NCBI RefSeq assembly: GCF_016863515.1
Contig: NZ_BOPA01000023.1
Location: forward strand, 1-64,000
DNA from: Micromonospora gifhornensis
GTDB taxonomy: Bacteria; Actinomycetota; Actinomycetes; Mycobacteriales; Micromonosporaceae
Length of the DNA stretch: 64,000 nucleotides
Direction of reading: 5' to 3'
Both the position numbers and the translations under genes were made by a program. The first letter of the stretch is position 1; each line of letters starts with the position of its first letter. Positions 24,336 to 32,867 of the stretch are shown piece after piece. The notes beneath the pieces are model-generated. The model was not told the DNA's origin and ran no database searches. It saw nothing but the letters and a program-made list of their open reading frames with translations.

Positions 24336-25934
24336 TCAGCGGAAGCAGTGCGCGACGGGAACCTTGCTGCCCAGGCAGTTGGTGGGACTGTTGTCGACGA
24401 CGATGCTGTCGTCGTCGATCTTGACCTGGGCCCGCTCGGCCTGGATGCCGCCGGCCTTCACAGTGGACCGGTTGCCGACGATCAGGCTGCGGTACACCGA
24501 ACTGGTGCCGGCGGTGACGAAGAGCCCGGCGCCCTGCGACTTCTTGCCGACCGCCTCGTTGCCCTTCACGTCCGTGCCGCGCACGAGCAGGTTGGACTTC
24601 GCGGCGTAGACGCCACCGCCGTTGCCGCGCGTGGTGTTGCCACTGATCACGCTGTCGTCGATCGGTAGCAGGCCCTGCACGGTGGAGATGCCGCCACCGG
24701 CGACGGTGGCGAGGTTGTCCCGGACGGTGAGCTGGCCGAGCACCAGCACCGCGTCGGAGTTGGCCAGGCCACCGCCGGTCTGGGCGCTGTTGCCGGCGAC
24801 CAGGCTGTCGAAGACCTTGGTACGGGCCGAGAAGCTGGCCAGTCCGCCACCCTGCGCGGCGTTGTTGCGGACGAACGTGGAGGAGTAGACGTCCCCGGCG
24901 GCGCGGAAGTTGGCCAGCCCGCCGCCGTAGCTGACGGCGCTGTTGTGCCGGAACTCGGTGCGGTACATGGTCATGACACCACCGTTGAGCAGGCCCCCGC
25001 CCTTGCCCTCGGTGCCGGCGGCCCGGTTACCGACAAGTGTGCTGTCGCTGATGCGCAGGTTGCCGTCGTTGAAGATGCCGCCACCGCCACCGTCGGCGGA
25101 CAGCGACGTGCTGTTGGCGACGGTGACCCGTTCGACGACTGCGGTCGCGCCGTGCACGATGTGGATGCTGCCACCCTCGGCCTTCGACCGACCGTTGAGC
25201 AGGGTCACGTCACGCAGGGTGAGTTCGCCGCCGTCGCGGACGGTGAAGAAGCGGAAGTCCGGCGCGTGCACGCCACGGGAAATGGTCGCGCCGGAGCCCT
25301 CGATGGTGATCGCGTGGTAGATCACCGGCAGGCCGGCGGTGTCGTGCGCCGGGTTGCGCGGCGGCGCCTCGGCGTCACCCGGGTTCTCGGCGGCGTCGGC
25401 GGCCTCCCGGGCGTCGCGGATCCCACCGTCGTACTCGTCGGCCTGCTGGAAGGCGTGGGTCAGGGTGTACGTGCACTTGTCGGCAAGCCGCAGCAGGCCG
25501 CCGCCCTCGGCGTTGACCCGGACCAGCGCGGCGATCAGTCGCGTGGAGTCACAGGGCACCTGCACGGCCTTGTGCTGGGGCGCACGCCCGTTGCCCCCGC
25601 TACGCCGACCCTCGGGTTCGTCGGGTCGACCGTTTCCGGGGCCGCCGCGTTGGGCGTCGTCGGAGCCGTGCCACTTCTTGTCCCGGTCCTGCTTGTCCCA
25701 GTCCTGCTTGTCCCGGTCCGCCGATTCGGCGTCCCAGGGTCCGTTGTCGGCGGAGAGCGCGGCGGGCCGGCCCGGTGCCGGCGCGGGCGCGTCCCGGTCG
25801 ATGGCCGACGCGGCAGCGCCGCCGAGACCCGCCACCGCGGCCACCAGGCTGCCGGCCGCCAGCCCGCCGGCCAGGTACCAGGGCGATCGGCGCCCGCGTC
25901 GGGCCGGTTGTCGGCCCCCGAGGTACGTGGACAT
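24336..25934 (-). CDS. Exported right-handed beta-helix repeat protein
   Basis: A 532-residue protein. A basic, membrane-anchoring N-terminus (SPWYLAGGLAAGSLVAAVAG) is followed by a charged repetitive stretch (DRDKQDWDKQDRDKK). The C-terminal 400 residues are built of about 20-30-residue coils with patterns such as GGGLANFRAAGDVYSSTFVRNN and GGGVYAAKSNLLVRGTDVKGNEA. This is the parallel beta-helix architecture of pectate-lyase-like and polymorphic outer-membrane repeat proteins. It ends with a cysteine pair (NCLGS...AHCFR). It probably sits at the cell surface or is secreted; no catalytic residues can be identified. ATG 25934 follows GGCAGGAAC, so the longer frame to 26033 is unlikely. Confidence 0.75.
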   Translation of the reverse strand: MSTYLGGRQPARRGRRSPWYLAGGLAAGSLVAAVAGLGGAAASAIDRDAPAPAPGRPAALSADNGPWDAESADRDKQDWDKQDRDKKWHGSDDAQRGGPGNGRPDEPEGRRSGGNGRAPQHKAVQVPCDSTRLIAALVRVNAEGGGLLRLADKCTYTLTHAFQQADEYDGGIRDAREAADAAENPGDAEAPPRNPAHDTAGLPVIYHAITIEGSGATISRGVHAPDFRFFTVRDGGELTLRDVTLLNGRSKAEGGSIHIVHGATAVVERVTVANSTSLSADGGGGGIFNDGNLRISDSTLVGNRAAGTEGKGGGLLNGGVMTMYRTEFRHNSAVSYGGGLANFRAAGDVYSSTFVRNNAAQGGGLASFSARTKVFDSLVAGNSAQTGGGLANSDAVLVLGQLTVRDNLATVAGGGISTVQGLLPIDDSVISGNTTRGNGGGVYAAKSNLLVRGTDVKGNEAVGKKSQGAGLFVTAGTSSVYRSLIVGNRSTVKAGGIQAERAQVKIDDDSIVVDNSPTNCLGSKVPVAHCFR

Positions 25935-26114
25935 GAGGGTTCCTGCCTCTCGTGTGTGCGAAACAGAGGCCGCACCGAATCGGGCGCGGAGCGGCTGACC
26001 TCGCGGTAGCCACCAGAGGCAACGTACGACCAATAAGGGCTGAAATCCGGCATAAGTGAATAAGTACGCCTTTCGTCTTCATGTCTCTGTCCTGGTCACG
26101 AACCGGACCGAGGC

Positions 26115-28208
26115 TCAACCGCCGACGTGGATACCGGGACGGCGGGCGGGATCGGGCTCGGACTTGCGCAGGATCTCCCGGACCACCGGCGGCGTGTCAC
26201 CCCGGCCCAGGATCAGGTACCGCAGCAGGTGCGCGATCGGGTTGCCCTCGGACCACTCGAAGTGCGCGTGCGGACGTACGCCGGTGGCGTCGCGCAGCGC
26301 CAGCAGGACCGCGGCGATGGCGTTGGGCGCGGCCGGGCTGCTGGCCCGCAGCACCCGGTAGCCGCCCACCTCGACCCCACGGACCCGCAGCACGTGCCGG
26401 AACCCGGACGGGTCGACCACGTCGATCTCCAGAAACAGCACGTCGGTCGCGCCCGGCACCGGGTTCTGCCCCCGCTGCGCCCGTTCCTTGATGGTGTACT
26501 CCTTGACCGCGCCACTGCGCCGCTTGTGCGCGATCACGTGCAGCCGACCGTCGTGGGCCACCGAGTCGGCGATGAACTGCCGCGCCGCCTCGTCGAACTC
26601 CACCCGTTCCGCCCGCAGCTCCGTGGTCCGGCTGACCCGCGACACCAGGGAGACGGCGATGATGCCGAGGATGAACAGGCCCGAGATGGCGATGCCGTCC
26701 GGCTTGGTCAGCACGTTCTCGGTCAACGCGTACAGCAGGACCAGGGTGAGCACGGTGAAGCCGGCGGCGGTCGCACGCTGGCGACGGCCGAGCGCGGCGA
26801 TCGCCACCGCGACCGCGGCGGAGACCATCATCGCCAGGATCCCGGTGGCGTACGCCCCGGCCTGCGCGTCGACGTCGGCGCGGAAGACCACGGTCAGGCC
26901 GATGCAGATCACCGTGTAGACGATGACCACCGGCCGGATCGCCCGCGCCCACTCCGGCGCCATGCCGTACGACGGCAGGTAGCGCGGCACGATGTTGATC
27001 AGACCGGCCATCGCCGAAGCGCCGGCGAACCAAAGGATCAGCACGCTGCTGAGGTCGTAGACCGTGCCGAACGCCTCGCCGACGTGCTCGTGGGCGAGGT
27101 AGGCCAACGCCCGCCCGTTGGCCGCCCCGCCCGGGGCGAACTCCTCGGGCGGGATGAGCAGGGTGGTGACGAAGGTGGTCGACAGCAGGTACACCGACAT
27201 GATCAACGCGGCGGCGGTGAGCAGCCGCCGGGTGTTGCGGATCCGGGCGGCCAACCGGGTCTGCGCGTCCGGCCCCTCCCCCGCGACCAGCGGCATCATG
27301 CTCACCCCGGTCTCGAAGCCGGAGAGTCCCAGCACCAGCAGCGGGAACGCCAACGCCGCGGTCAACGCCAACTGCCCCGGTCCGCCGCCGGCGGTCAACG
27401 CCGTGGTCCAGTCGGACAGCACCCGGGGGTCACCGGCGATCTCGACCAGGGAGACCACCACGATCACCGCGTTCAGGGCGAGGAAGACGGCGACCAGGGG
27501 TACGGCCACAGCCACCGCCTCCCGGAACCCGAGCAGGAACACCCCACCCAGGATCAGCAGCAGCACCACGGTCACCACGACCGCGACGGTGTTCCCGCTG
27601 AACGCCGCCGGCAGGTACGGGTTCTGCAACATGTGCACGGTGGCGTCGGCCGAGGAGAGGGTGATCGTGATGATCCACGAGGTGGCCACGAAGCCGAGCA
27701 GGATCAACACGAAGATCTTGCCCCGCCAGAACGGCAGCAGCCGCTCCAGCATGGCCACCGAACCCTGGCCGTGCGGGCTGTCCCGAGCCACCCGGCGGTA
27801 CATCGGCAGCATGCCGAACAGGGTCAGCACCACGATCAGCAGGGTCGCCAGCGGGGAGAGCGCCCCGGCGGCCAGCACCGCGATGCCCGGCAGGTACGAC
27901 AGGGTGGAGAAGTAGTCGACGCCGGTCAGACACATCACCCGCCACCAGGCATGCGACGGGGAGTGCCCCTCGGCGGTCTCCGGGCCGACCGGCTGCACCT
28001 GGTGCATGAGCAGCCACCGACGCAGCCGGCTCGGCGGCACCGCCGGACCGGGCTGACGCACCGCCACGTGCTCGGGCACGGCGACCCGTGGACCGGCCCG
28101 CTCGCCCGGCCGGGTCGGATCGCGGGCGGCCCGCAGTGCGGGCTCGGGTGTGCCGGACACCTTCCCCCGGCGGCCCCGGCCACGTCGCGCTCTGGTCCCG
28201 TCCCCCAT
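26115..28208 (-). CDS. Large APC-superfamily amino acid permease
   Basis: A 697-residue transporter. A long Arg/Pro-rich cytoplasmic N-terminus (about 75 residues) comes before the first membrane helix. About twelve transmembrane segments follow, from YFSTLSYLPGIAVLAAGALSP to GLFILGIIAVSLVSRVS. A soluble C-terminal domain of about 160 residues (HDGRLHVIAHKRR ... FEWSEGNPIAHLLRYLILG) is unusual for the fold and may be regulatory. APC permeases exchange or symport amino acids and polyamines; the substrate is unknown. GTG 28235 is possible, but ATG 28208 has a GGGGAGG stretch upstream and fits better. It appears monocistronic. Confidence 0.88.
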   Translation of the reverse strand: MGDGTRARRGRGRRGKVSGTPEPALRAARDPTRPGERAGPRVAVPEHVAVRQPGPAVPPSRLRRWLLMHQVQPVGPETAEGHSPSHAWWRVMCLTGVDYFSTLSYLPGIAVLAAGALSPLATLLIVVLTLFGMLPMYRRVARDSPHGQGSVAMLERLLPFWRGKIFVLILLGFVATSWIITITLSSADATVHMLQNPYLPAAFSGNTVAVVVTVVLLLILGGVFLLGFREAVAVAVPLVAVFLALNAVIVVVSLVEIAGDPRVLSDWTTALTAGGGPGQLALTAALAFPLLVLGLSGFETGVSMMPLVAGEGPDAQTRLAARIRNTRRLLTAAALIMSVYLLSTTFVTTLLIPPEEFAPGGAANGRALAYLAHEHVGEAFGTVYDLSSVLILWFAGASAMAGLINIVPRYLPSYGMAPEWARAIRPVVIVYTVICIGLTVVFRADVDAQAGAYATGILAMMVSAAVAVAIAALGRRQRATAAGFTVLTLVLLYALTENVLTKPDGIAISGLFILGIIAVSLVSRVSRTTELRAERVEFDEAARQFIADSVAHDGRLHVIAHKRRSGAVKEYTIKERAQRGQNPVPGATDVLFLEIDVVDPSGFRHVLRVRGVEVGGYRVLRASSPAAPNAIAAVLLALRDATGVRPHAHFEWSEGNPIAHLLRYLILGRGDTPPVVREILRKSEPDPARRPGIHVGG

Positions 28209-28280
28209 GTTCTGGCCCGCCCTCCCCCCACTCACTGCCCCGACCGTAGGCGGTCGCCGAACACCACCTCGACAAAACGG

Positions 28281-28679
28281 TCAAAGCCGGTCGGGTGTCG
28301 CCGAGAGGGCACGGGCCAGGGCGTCCGGATCAGTGACGGTCACCGTCATCGCAGGGTGGCGCAGCCACCGGCCGGGCAGCAGGGCCGGCACCGGTCGGCC
28401 GAAACGGACGCAGAGCCCTCGCGCGGTGCTGCTGCCGAAGGTGACCCCGACGTCGGCGGCCGACAGGTGCGGGCCGATCGCCCGCCACCAGCGGTACGGG
28501 CCGCTCTCCTGGACCCCGGCCACGTTGTCCCGGGTGGTCCGCAGCAGCCAGGGCCCGAAACGCACCGTGACCTCGTCGGCGTCGACATCGACCCAGGCCG
28601 TCGACGGCCGCACACCGAACAGGGCCAGCACGGGTCGCCACGGTGGATCGAAGCGGAACTCGAAGCGCCGCCGGCTCAT
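28281..28679 (-). CDS. Conserved hypothetical protein
   Basis: A 132-residue soluble protein (MSRRRFEFRFDPPWRPVLALFGV...) with a beta-rich N-terminus and repeated Trp/Arg residues: PSTAWVDVDADEVTVRFGPWLLRTTRDNVAG and PYRWWRAIGPHLSAADVGVTFGSS. The pattern of a strand pair with FGPW and a later GLCVRFGRPVPAL resembles uncharacterised mycobacterial/actinobacterial proteins with a PH-like fold, but I cannot assign a family. It lies 45 bp upstream of the leftward APC permease start and may share a transcript with it. The start at ATG 28679 is chosen because the upstream sequence to 28907 is low-complexity Arg/Gly/Pro. Confidence 0.6.
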   Translation of the reverse strand: MSRRRFEFRFDPPWRPVLALFGVRPSTAWVDVDADEVTVRFGPWLLRTTRDNVAGVQESGPYRWWRAIGPHLSAADVGVTFGSSTARGLCVRFGRPVPALLPGRWLRHPAMTVTVTDPDALARALSATPDRL

Positions 28680-28937
28680 CCGCGGGCTCCCCGGCCGGCA
28701 CGGTCTCCCGGCCGGGCGGGACGTGCCGGGGCGGAGGGGCGAGGTCGGGGCCGTGTTGCGGGACGGCGCCGGGACACAGCGGTCATGGGGGCGGCGTACC
28801 CGCAGGGGGCCGGCCGACACCCCCCGGGCCGGCCGACCCCCTGCTCCCCCCTGGTCCGATCCCGGCGATGCCCCCCGGCTGCCGGACCGCCCCCGCGCCC
28901 CGCCCACGGGCCGGGCGCGGGGACCCCCCGTCCCCGG

Positions 28938-29708
28938 CTACTGCAGAAACGCCCCCAGGGGCGAGAGCAGCAACCGACCGAGCGCCGCGGCCGTCTCGTC
29001 GAGCCGCTTACGCTCGCGTTCGTGTTGGAGCGGGTCGTGCCGGCACCGCCAGACCCGCTGGGCGTTGCGCCAGGCGACGTCCCGCGTGTATCCGATCAAC
29101 TCACCCTGGTACCAGTCGTCGATCTCCCCGTTGAGCATGTCGATGAGCAGCTGCCACCGCTCCAGGTAACCCCGGCGCAGACCGGGGATCTTGTCTGCGA
29201 AGATCTTGTTGATCTCCAGGTAGTCGCGGTGCTGGTCACTTCCGTCGACCGGCTCGGACTCCAGGTGGGCGAACGTGGTGACCAGCGCGAACGGCAGGTC
29301 GAAGTTGATGTGCGCGTTGACTCCGGCCGCCGCCGAGGGCAGCGGTCGGGCGTCCGGGCCGCGCATCCGCTCGAACAGGCAGGACCATGCCTTGGGCGTA
29401 CCCGGGCTGGAGTCGGTCCACAGCCGCAGCGCGTCGAAGTAGCGGGCGGCGAACTCCACATCCAGTCGGGACAGGAAGGCCGGGTCGACGAACCGGTCGG
29501 CGTACAGGCCGTCCAGCACGCTTGTGGTGATGGTCAGGTACAGCTTGTTGAAGTCGGCCAACGGGCAGCTGTCCAGCAGCGGAGGCAGCCGGACCAGCAT
29601 GTCCTGCAGCTTGGTCAGGTGGTCGACCACCGCCGGCACGTCCGTCGGGTGGTCGGCGAGCAGGTCGACGATGTCCCCGTGTATCGGCCCCCAGACCCGC
29701 TCGCTCAT
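28938..29708 (-). CDS. DUF5995-type protein
   Basis: A 256-residue mainly helical protein. It begins VWGPIHGDIVDLLADHPTDVPAVVDHL and contains LADFNKLYLTITTSVLDGL, NAHINFDLPFALVTTF and DYLEINKIFADKIPGLRRGYLERW. These are features I associate with the DUF5995 family. A conserved His/Asn/Asp set (NAHINFDL, HLE) suggests a metal or substrate pocket, but no reaction is known. The start is ATG 29708 with a GGAGGGCGAC ribosome site, rather than 29720. It is monocistronic, with a gap of 107 bp to the LAL regulator stop. The 258 bp downstream (28680-28937) is GC-rich, with only short hairpins. Confidence 0.7.
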   Translation of the reverse strand: MSERVWGPIHGDIVDLLADHPTDVPAVVDHLTKLQDMLVRLPPLLDSCPLADFNKLYLTITTSVLDGLYADRFVDPAFLSRLDVEFAARYFDALRLWTDSSPGTPKAWSCLFERMRGPDARPLPSAAAGVNAHINFDLPFALVTTFAHLESEPVDGSDQHRDYLEINKIFADKIPGLRRGYLERWQLLIDMLNGEIDDWYQGELIGYTRDVAWRNAQRVWRCRHDPLQHERERKRLDETAAALGRLLLSPLGAFLQ

Positions 29709-29814
29709 GTCGCCCTCCACGCTGATCGTCGCCGCCGCCGTGCCCTTGCGGCGCCGGGCTCAGCCTTTCAGGAGGACCACCCGTACGACATCAGTAGAAC
29801 TACCTATCCGACAC

Positions 29815-32685
29815 CTACGTCCGACTACGTAGGAAGATGGCGCTGGCCTGGACGCGGGTACGTACCTGGAGCTTGTCGAAGATGTGCGACACGTGGACGC
29901 CGATGGTCCGTTCGCTGATGTACAACCGCTGGCCGATCTCCCGATTGGTCAACCCCTCGGCCACCGCGGCCAGGACCTCACGCTCGCGGGCGGTGAGCGC
30001 GGCGAGTTCCTCGCCACCGACACCGGCCGGCTCGCGTGCCCCCAGCGGGCCGGTCTCCTCAAGCGTCACCCGGGCACGACCGGCGAGGGTACGGATCTCG
30101 TCGGTCAACGGCACCGCGCCGAGCCCCTGGGTCGTCTGGTACGCCTGCCGCAGCAGCTTGCCCGCCGTGGCGGTACGCCGCCGACGCGCCAGCAACGCCT
30201 CCGCCTGACGCAGTCGGGAGTACGCCGCCGGATACGGGTGGTTGCGGTGATCCCACGCCGCGGCGGCCCGCGCCCACAGGTCCGGATCGGTCACGTCGAG
30301 CCGGCTCACCTCGGCGGCGCAGAGCGCCAGGTAGCCGTCGACCACGTCGCGCACCGGCTGGGCCGCGCGCACGCTCTTCTCGGCCACCCGGTCGACGATC
30401 TGCCGCAACCGGCGCACCGCGTTGTCGTCGACGGAGGTGCGGTTGGCCTTCGCCTCCGCCTCGGCACGCAGACCGTGCCAGACGAGCACCGCGACGATGA
30501 CCAGGTCGTCGGAGCGGGTCTCGGTCAGCCCCCGCTGCACCGCATGCCGGGCCACGTCGTGGCGGCCCTGCCACATGGCCAGCCCGGCCCGCAGGGTGAG
30601 CAGGGGGATAACGTGCCGGGCACCACCGCCGGCCAGCATGGTGGCCACCGCGTCGAGGTCCCGGTCGGCCGCCTCGATGTCGCCGTAGCCTACCGAGAGG
30701 CGGCACCGGGCCAGCAGCAACTCGACCGCGTCGGTGCCGGAGGGGCGATGCCGCAGGGCCGCCGCCACCACCTTCTCCGCCTCGGCCCACTGACCCACCC
30801 GGAACAGACCGTTCGTGGCGATCGCCAGCAGCCGGGTCTCGTAGCTGCGACCGAGCCCCAGCTCGGCCACCCGCTCGGCGCCCCGGCGGGCCACCACCAC
30901 CCCCTCCTCCATGCGGTTCAGCGGCCCGGTGAGCAGCTCGGCCAGATGCAGATAGGCCAGGGCGACGTCTTCGGGCCGGCCGGCGCGTTCGGCGGTCGTC
31001 AACGCCCGACGCAGCACGGCCAACCCGGCGTCCGGATCCTGGCGGTACGCCTCGGAGAAGCCCAACGCCATGCTGGCCAGGACCACCTCCGTGGTGGCGC
31101 CCTCGGCCTGCTCGGCCAGGCTCAGCGCCTCCTTGGCCCACTGGCCCGCGTCGGCGTACCGGCCCAGCTGCAGCAGCAACTCGGCCAGGTGCGCGGCGGC
31201 CGTGGCCCGCTGCCGAGGGCTGCAGTCCGCGGCGTCGAGGGCACGCTGGTACTCCGCCTCGGCCAACGCCGAACGGCCGGCCGCCGCCAGGTAGCGGGCT
31301 CGACGGATGTGCAGCTCACAGGCCGTCTGATCGACGTCGATGGCGGCCAGCTTCTCCAGCAGCGCCAGCGCGCGGGCGTACTCGCCGCAGTGGTGGGCGG
31401 CCTCGGCCGCGTGCCTGAGCAGCGTCGCCCGCTCCGCGTCGGGCAGCCCTTCGGCCAGCTCCACCGCGACCGACCAGTGCCGGTGCGCCTCCGCGTAGCC
31501 GTACAGCCGCTCCGCCTCCTGCGCGGCGGCCACCGCCGCCGGCAGCGCCCGCTGCGGCTCGCCGGCCAGCCGCCAGTGGTGGGCCAGTCGGGCCTGGTGC
31601 AACTCCCCCGGCGCGGCGGTCAGCGCCTCGGCGTACCGGCGGTGCAGCAGGGCCCGCTCGGCGGGCAGCAGCTCGTCCTCCAGCACCTCGGCGACGAGTC
31701 GGTGCCGCAGTCGATAACCGTCGTGGGAGCTGACCACCAGCCGGTGGGCCACGGTCGCCCGGATCGCGTCCAGCAGGTCCTGTTCGGGCAGTGCGACCAC
31801 CTGGGCGAGCAGCCAGTGCTCGACCGGCTCCACCCCGGCGGCCACCGCGTGCACGACCCGGTGCGCCGGTTGCGGTAACGCGTCCACCCGGGCCAGGAAG
31901 ACCTCGCGCAGGGTGTCGGAGAGCCCGTCCCGGCCGTCGCGCAGATCCCGCGCGAGCTCCTCGACGACGAACGGGTTGCCGCCGCTGCGCTGACACAACT
32001 GCTCGACCGCCTCGGGGGGCAGCGGACGACCCACCACCGCCGCGGCGAGCTGCTCGGCGGCGGCCCGGTCCAGCGGGGCGAGATCGAGCACCTGCACCGA
32101 GCGCAGTCGACGCAGCTCGGTGAGCACCCGGCGCAGCGGATGCGCCCCCTGAAGGGACTCCGAACGCACCGCCGCGAGCACCGACAACTGAAGGTCACCG
32201 AGGCCGGCCAGCAGATACAGCAGTAGTTGCCGGGTCGTCCGGTCGACCCACTGCAGGTCGTCGAGGACCAGCACCACGGGCCGACCGCCGGCGATCACGC
32301 TCAGTCCTCGGGCGACGCGCTCCAACAGCGCGCCCGCGCCGTCCGGCCCCGCCGCGTCCTCGGCGAACATCGCCAGCAACGCGCGGACCGAGGCGGCGGC
32401 GGCCGGCGGCAGGTCGACGTCGAGACGACGCAGCGCCTGCCGCAGCGGATGCAGGGGTGAGGCGTCGCCGATGTCCAGACAGGAGCCGGTGAGCACCAGC
32501 GCACCCGCGTCGCCCAGCCGTTGGCCGAGCTCGCGGAGCAGTCTGGTCTTACCCACCCCGCTCTCGCCGGTGAGGAAGACGGCAGCCGTGCTTCCCGGCG
32601 CCACATCGTCGAGCAGCGCGGCGCGCGCCGTCGCCACCAGGTCGGCCCGACCGACGAGCGGTGTGCTGTCCACGTCGCTGGCCAT
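29815..32685 (-). CDS. LuxR-family ATP-binding transcriptional regulator (LAL type)
   Basis: A 956-residue regulator. The N-terminal AAA/STAND-like ATPase has Walker A TGESGVGKTRLL (about 39-50), a Walker B region VVLVLDDLQWVD, and a winged-helix segment. A long helical TPR-like region follows (AEAAHHCGEYARALALLEKLAA...). The C-terminus is a LuxR HTH (LTAREREVLAAVAEGLTNREIGQRL...ISERTIGVHVSHIFDKL). LAL proteins activate secondary-metabolite and sugar genes in response to ligand-driven oligomerisation. It diverges from an adenylate-cyclase/ATPase gene with a related ATPase core, suggesting paired signalling. The start is uncertain; GTG 32703 is an in-frame alternative. Confidence 0.88.
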   Translation of the reverse strand: MASDVDSTPLVGRADLVATARAALLDDVAPGSTAAVFLTGESGVGKTRLLRELGQRLGDAGALVLTGSCLDIGDASPLHPLRQALRRLDVDLPPAAAASVRALLAMFAEDAAGPDGAGALLERVARGLSVIAGGRPVVLVLDDLQWVDRTTRQLLLYLLAGLGDLQLSVLAAVRSESLQGAHPLRRVLTELRRLRSVQVLDLAPLDRAAAEQLAAAVVGRPLPPEAVEQLCQRSGGNPFVVEELARDLRDGRDGLSDTLREVFLARVDALPQPAHRVVHAVAAGVEPVEHWLLAQVVALPEQDLLDAIRATVAHRLVVSSHDGYRLRHRLVAEVLEDELLPAERALLHRRYAEALTAAPGELHQARLAHHWRLAGEPQRALPAAVAAAQEAERLYGYAEAHRHWSVAVELAEGLPDAERATLLRHAAEAAHHCGEYARALALLEKLAAIDVDQTACELHIRRARYLAAAGRSALAEAEYQRALDAADCSPRQRATAAAHLAELLLQLGRYADAGQWAKEALSLAEQAEGATTEVVLASMALGFSEAYRQDPDAGLAVLRRALTTAERAGRPEDVALAYLHLAELLTGPLNRMEEGVVVARRGAERVAELGLGRSYETRLLAIATNGLFRVGQWAEAEKVVAAALRHRPSGTDAVELLLARCRLSVGYGDIEAADRDLDAVATMLAGGGARHVIPLLTLRAGLAMWQGRHDVARHAVQRGLTETRSDDLVIVAVLVWHGLRAEAEAKANRTSVDDNAVRRLRQIVDRVAEKSVRAAQPVRDVVDGYLALCAAEVSRLDVTDPDLWARAAAAWDHRNHPYPAAYSRLRQAEALLARRRRTATAGKLLRQAYQTTQGLGAVPLTDEIRTLAGRARVTLEETGPLGAREPAGVGGEELAALTAREREVLAAVAEGLTNREIGQRLYISERTIGVHVSHIFDKLQVRTRVQASAIFLRSRT

Positions 32686-32867
32686 GGCTCGCAGCCTAGT
32701 CACAGCCGCCCTTCCCGTTCTACCGCCGCCGCACCCCTGTCCCCCACCTCGCGTCGACATTGCGACCAACCGGTTGCGCCCGGCCGACATACGTCGTTCT
32801 GCCGATCCGCCGGTCAGACCTGCAGTGACAGTCTCCCCGCAACGTCGACCCAAGCGGGGAGAGGCGG

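Noticed and set aside
26127..29918. A 1,263-codon open frame on the plus strand opposite the APC permease and its neighbours
   Set aside because: It is the antisense of strongly supported genes, its translation is low-complexity Arg/Gly/His-rich, and no family motif appears. High GC creates such frames.
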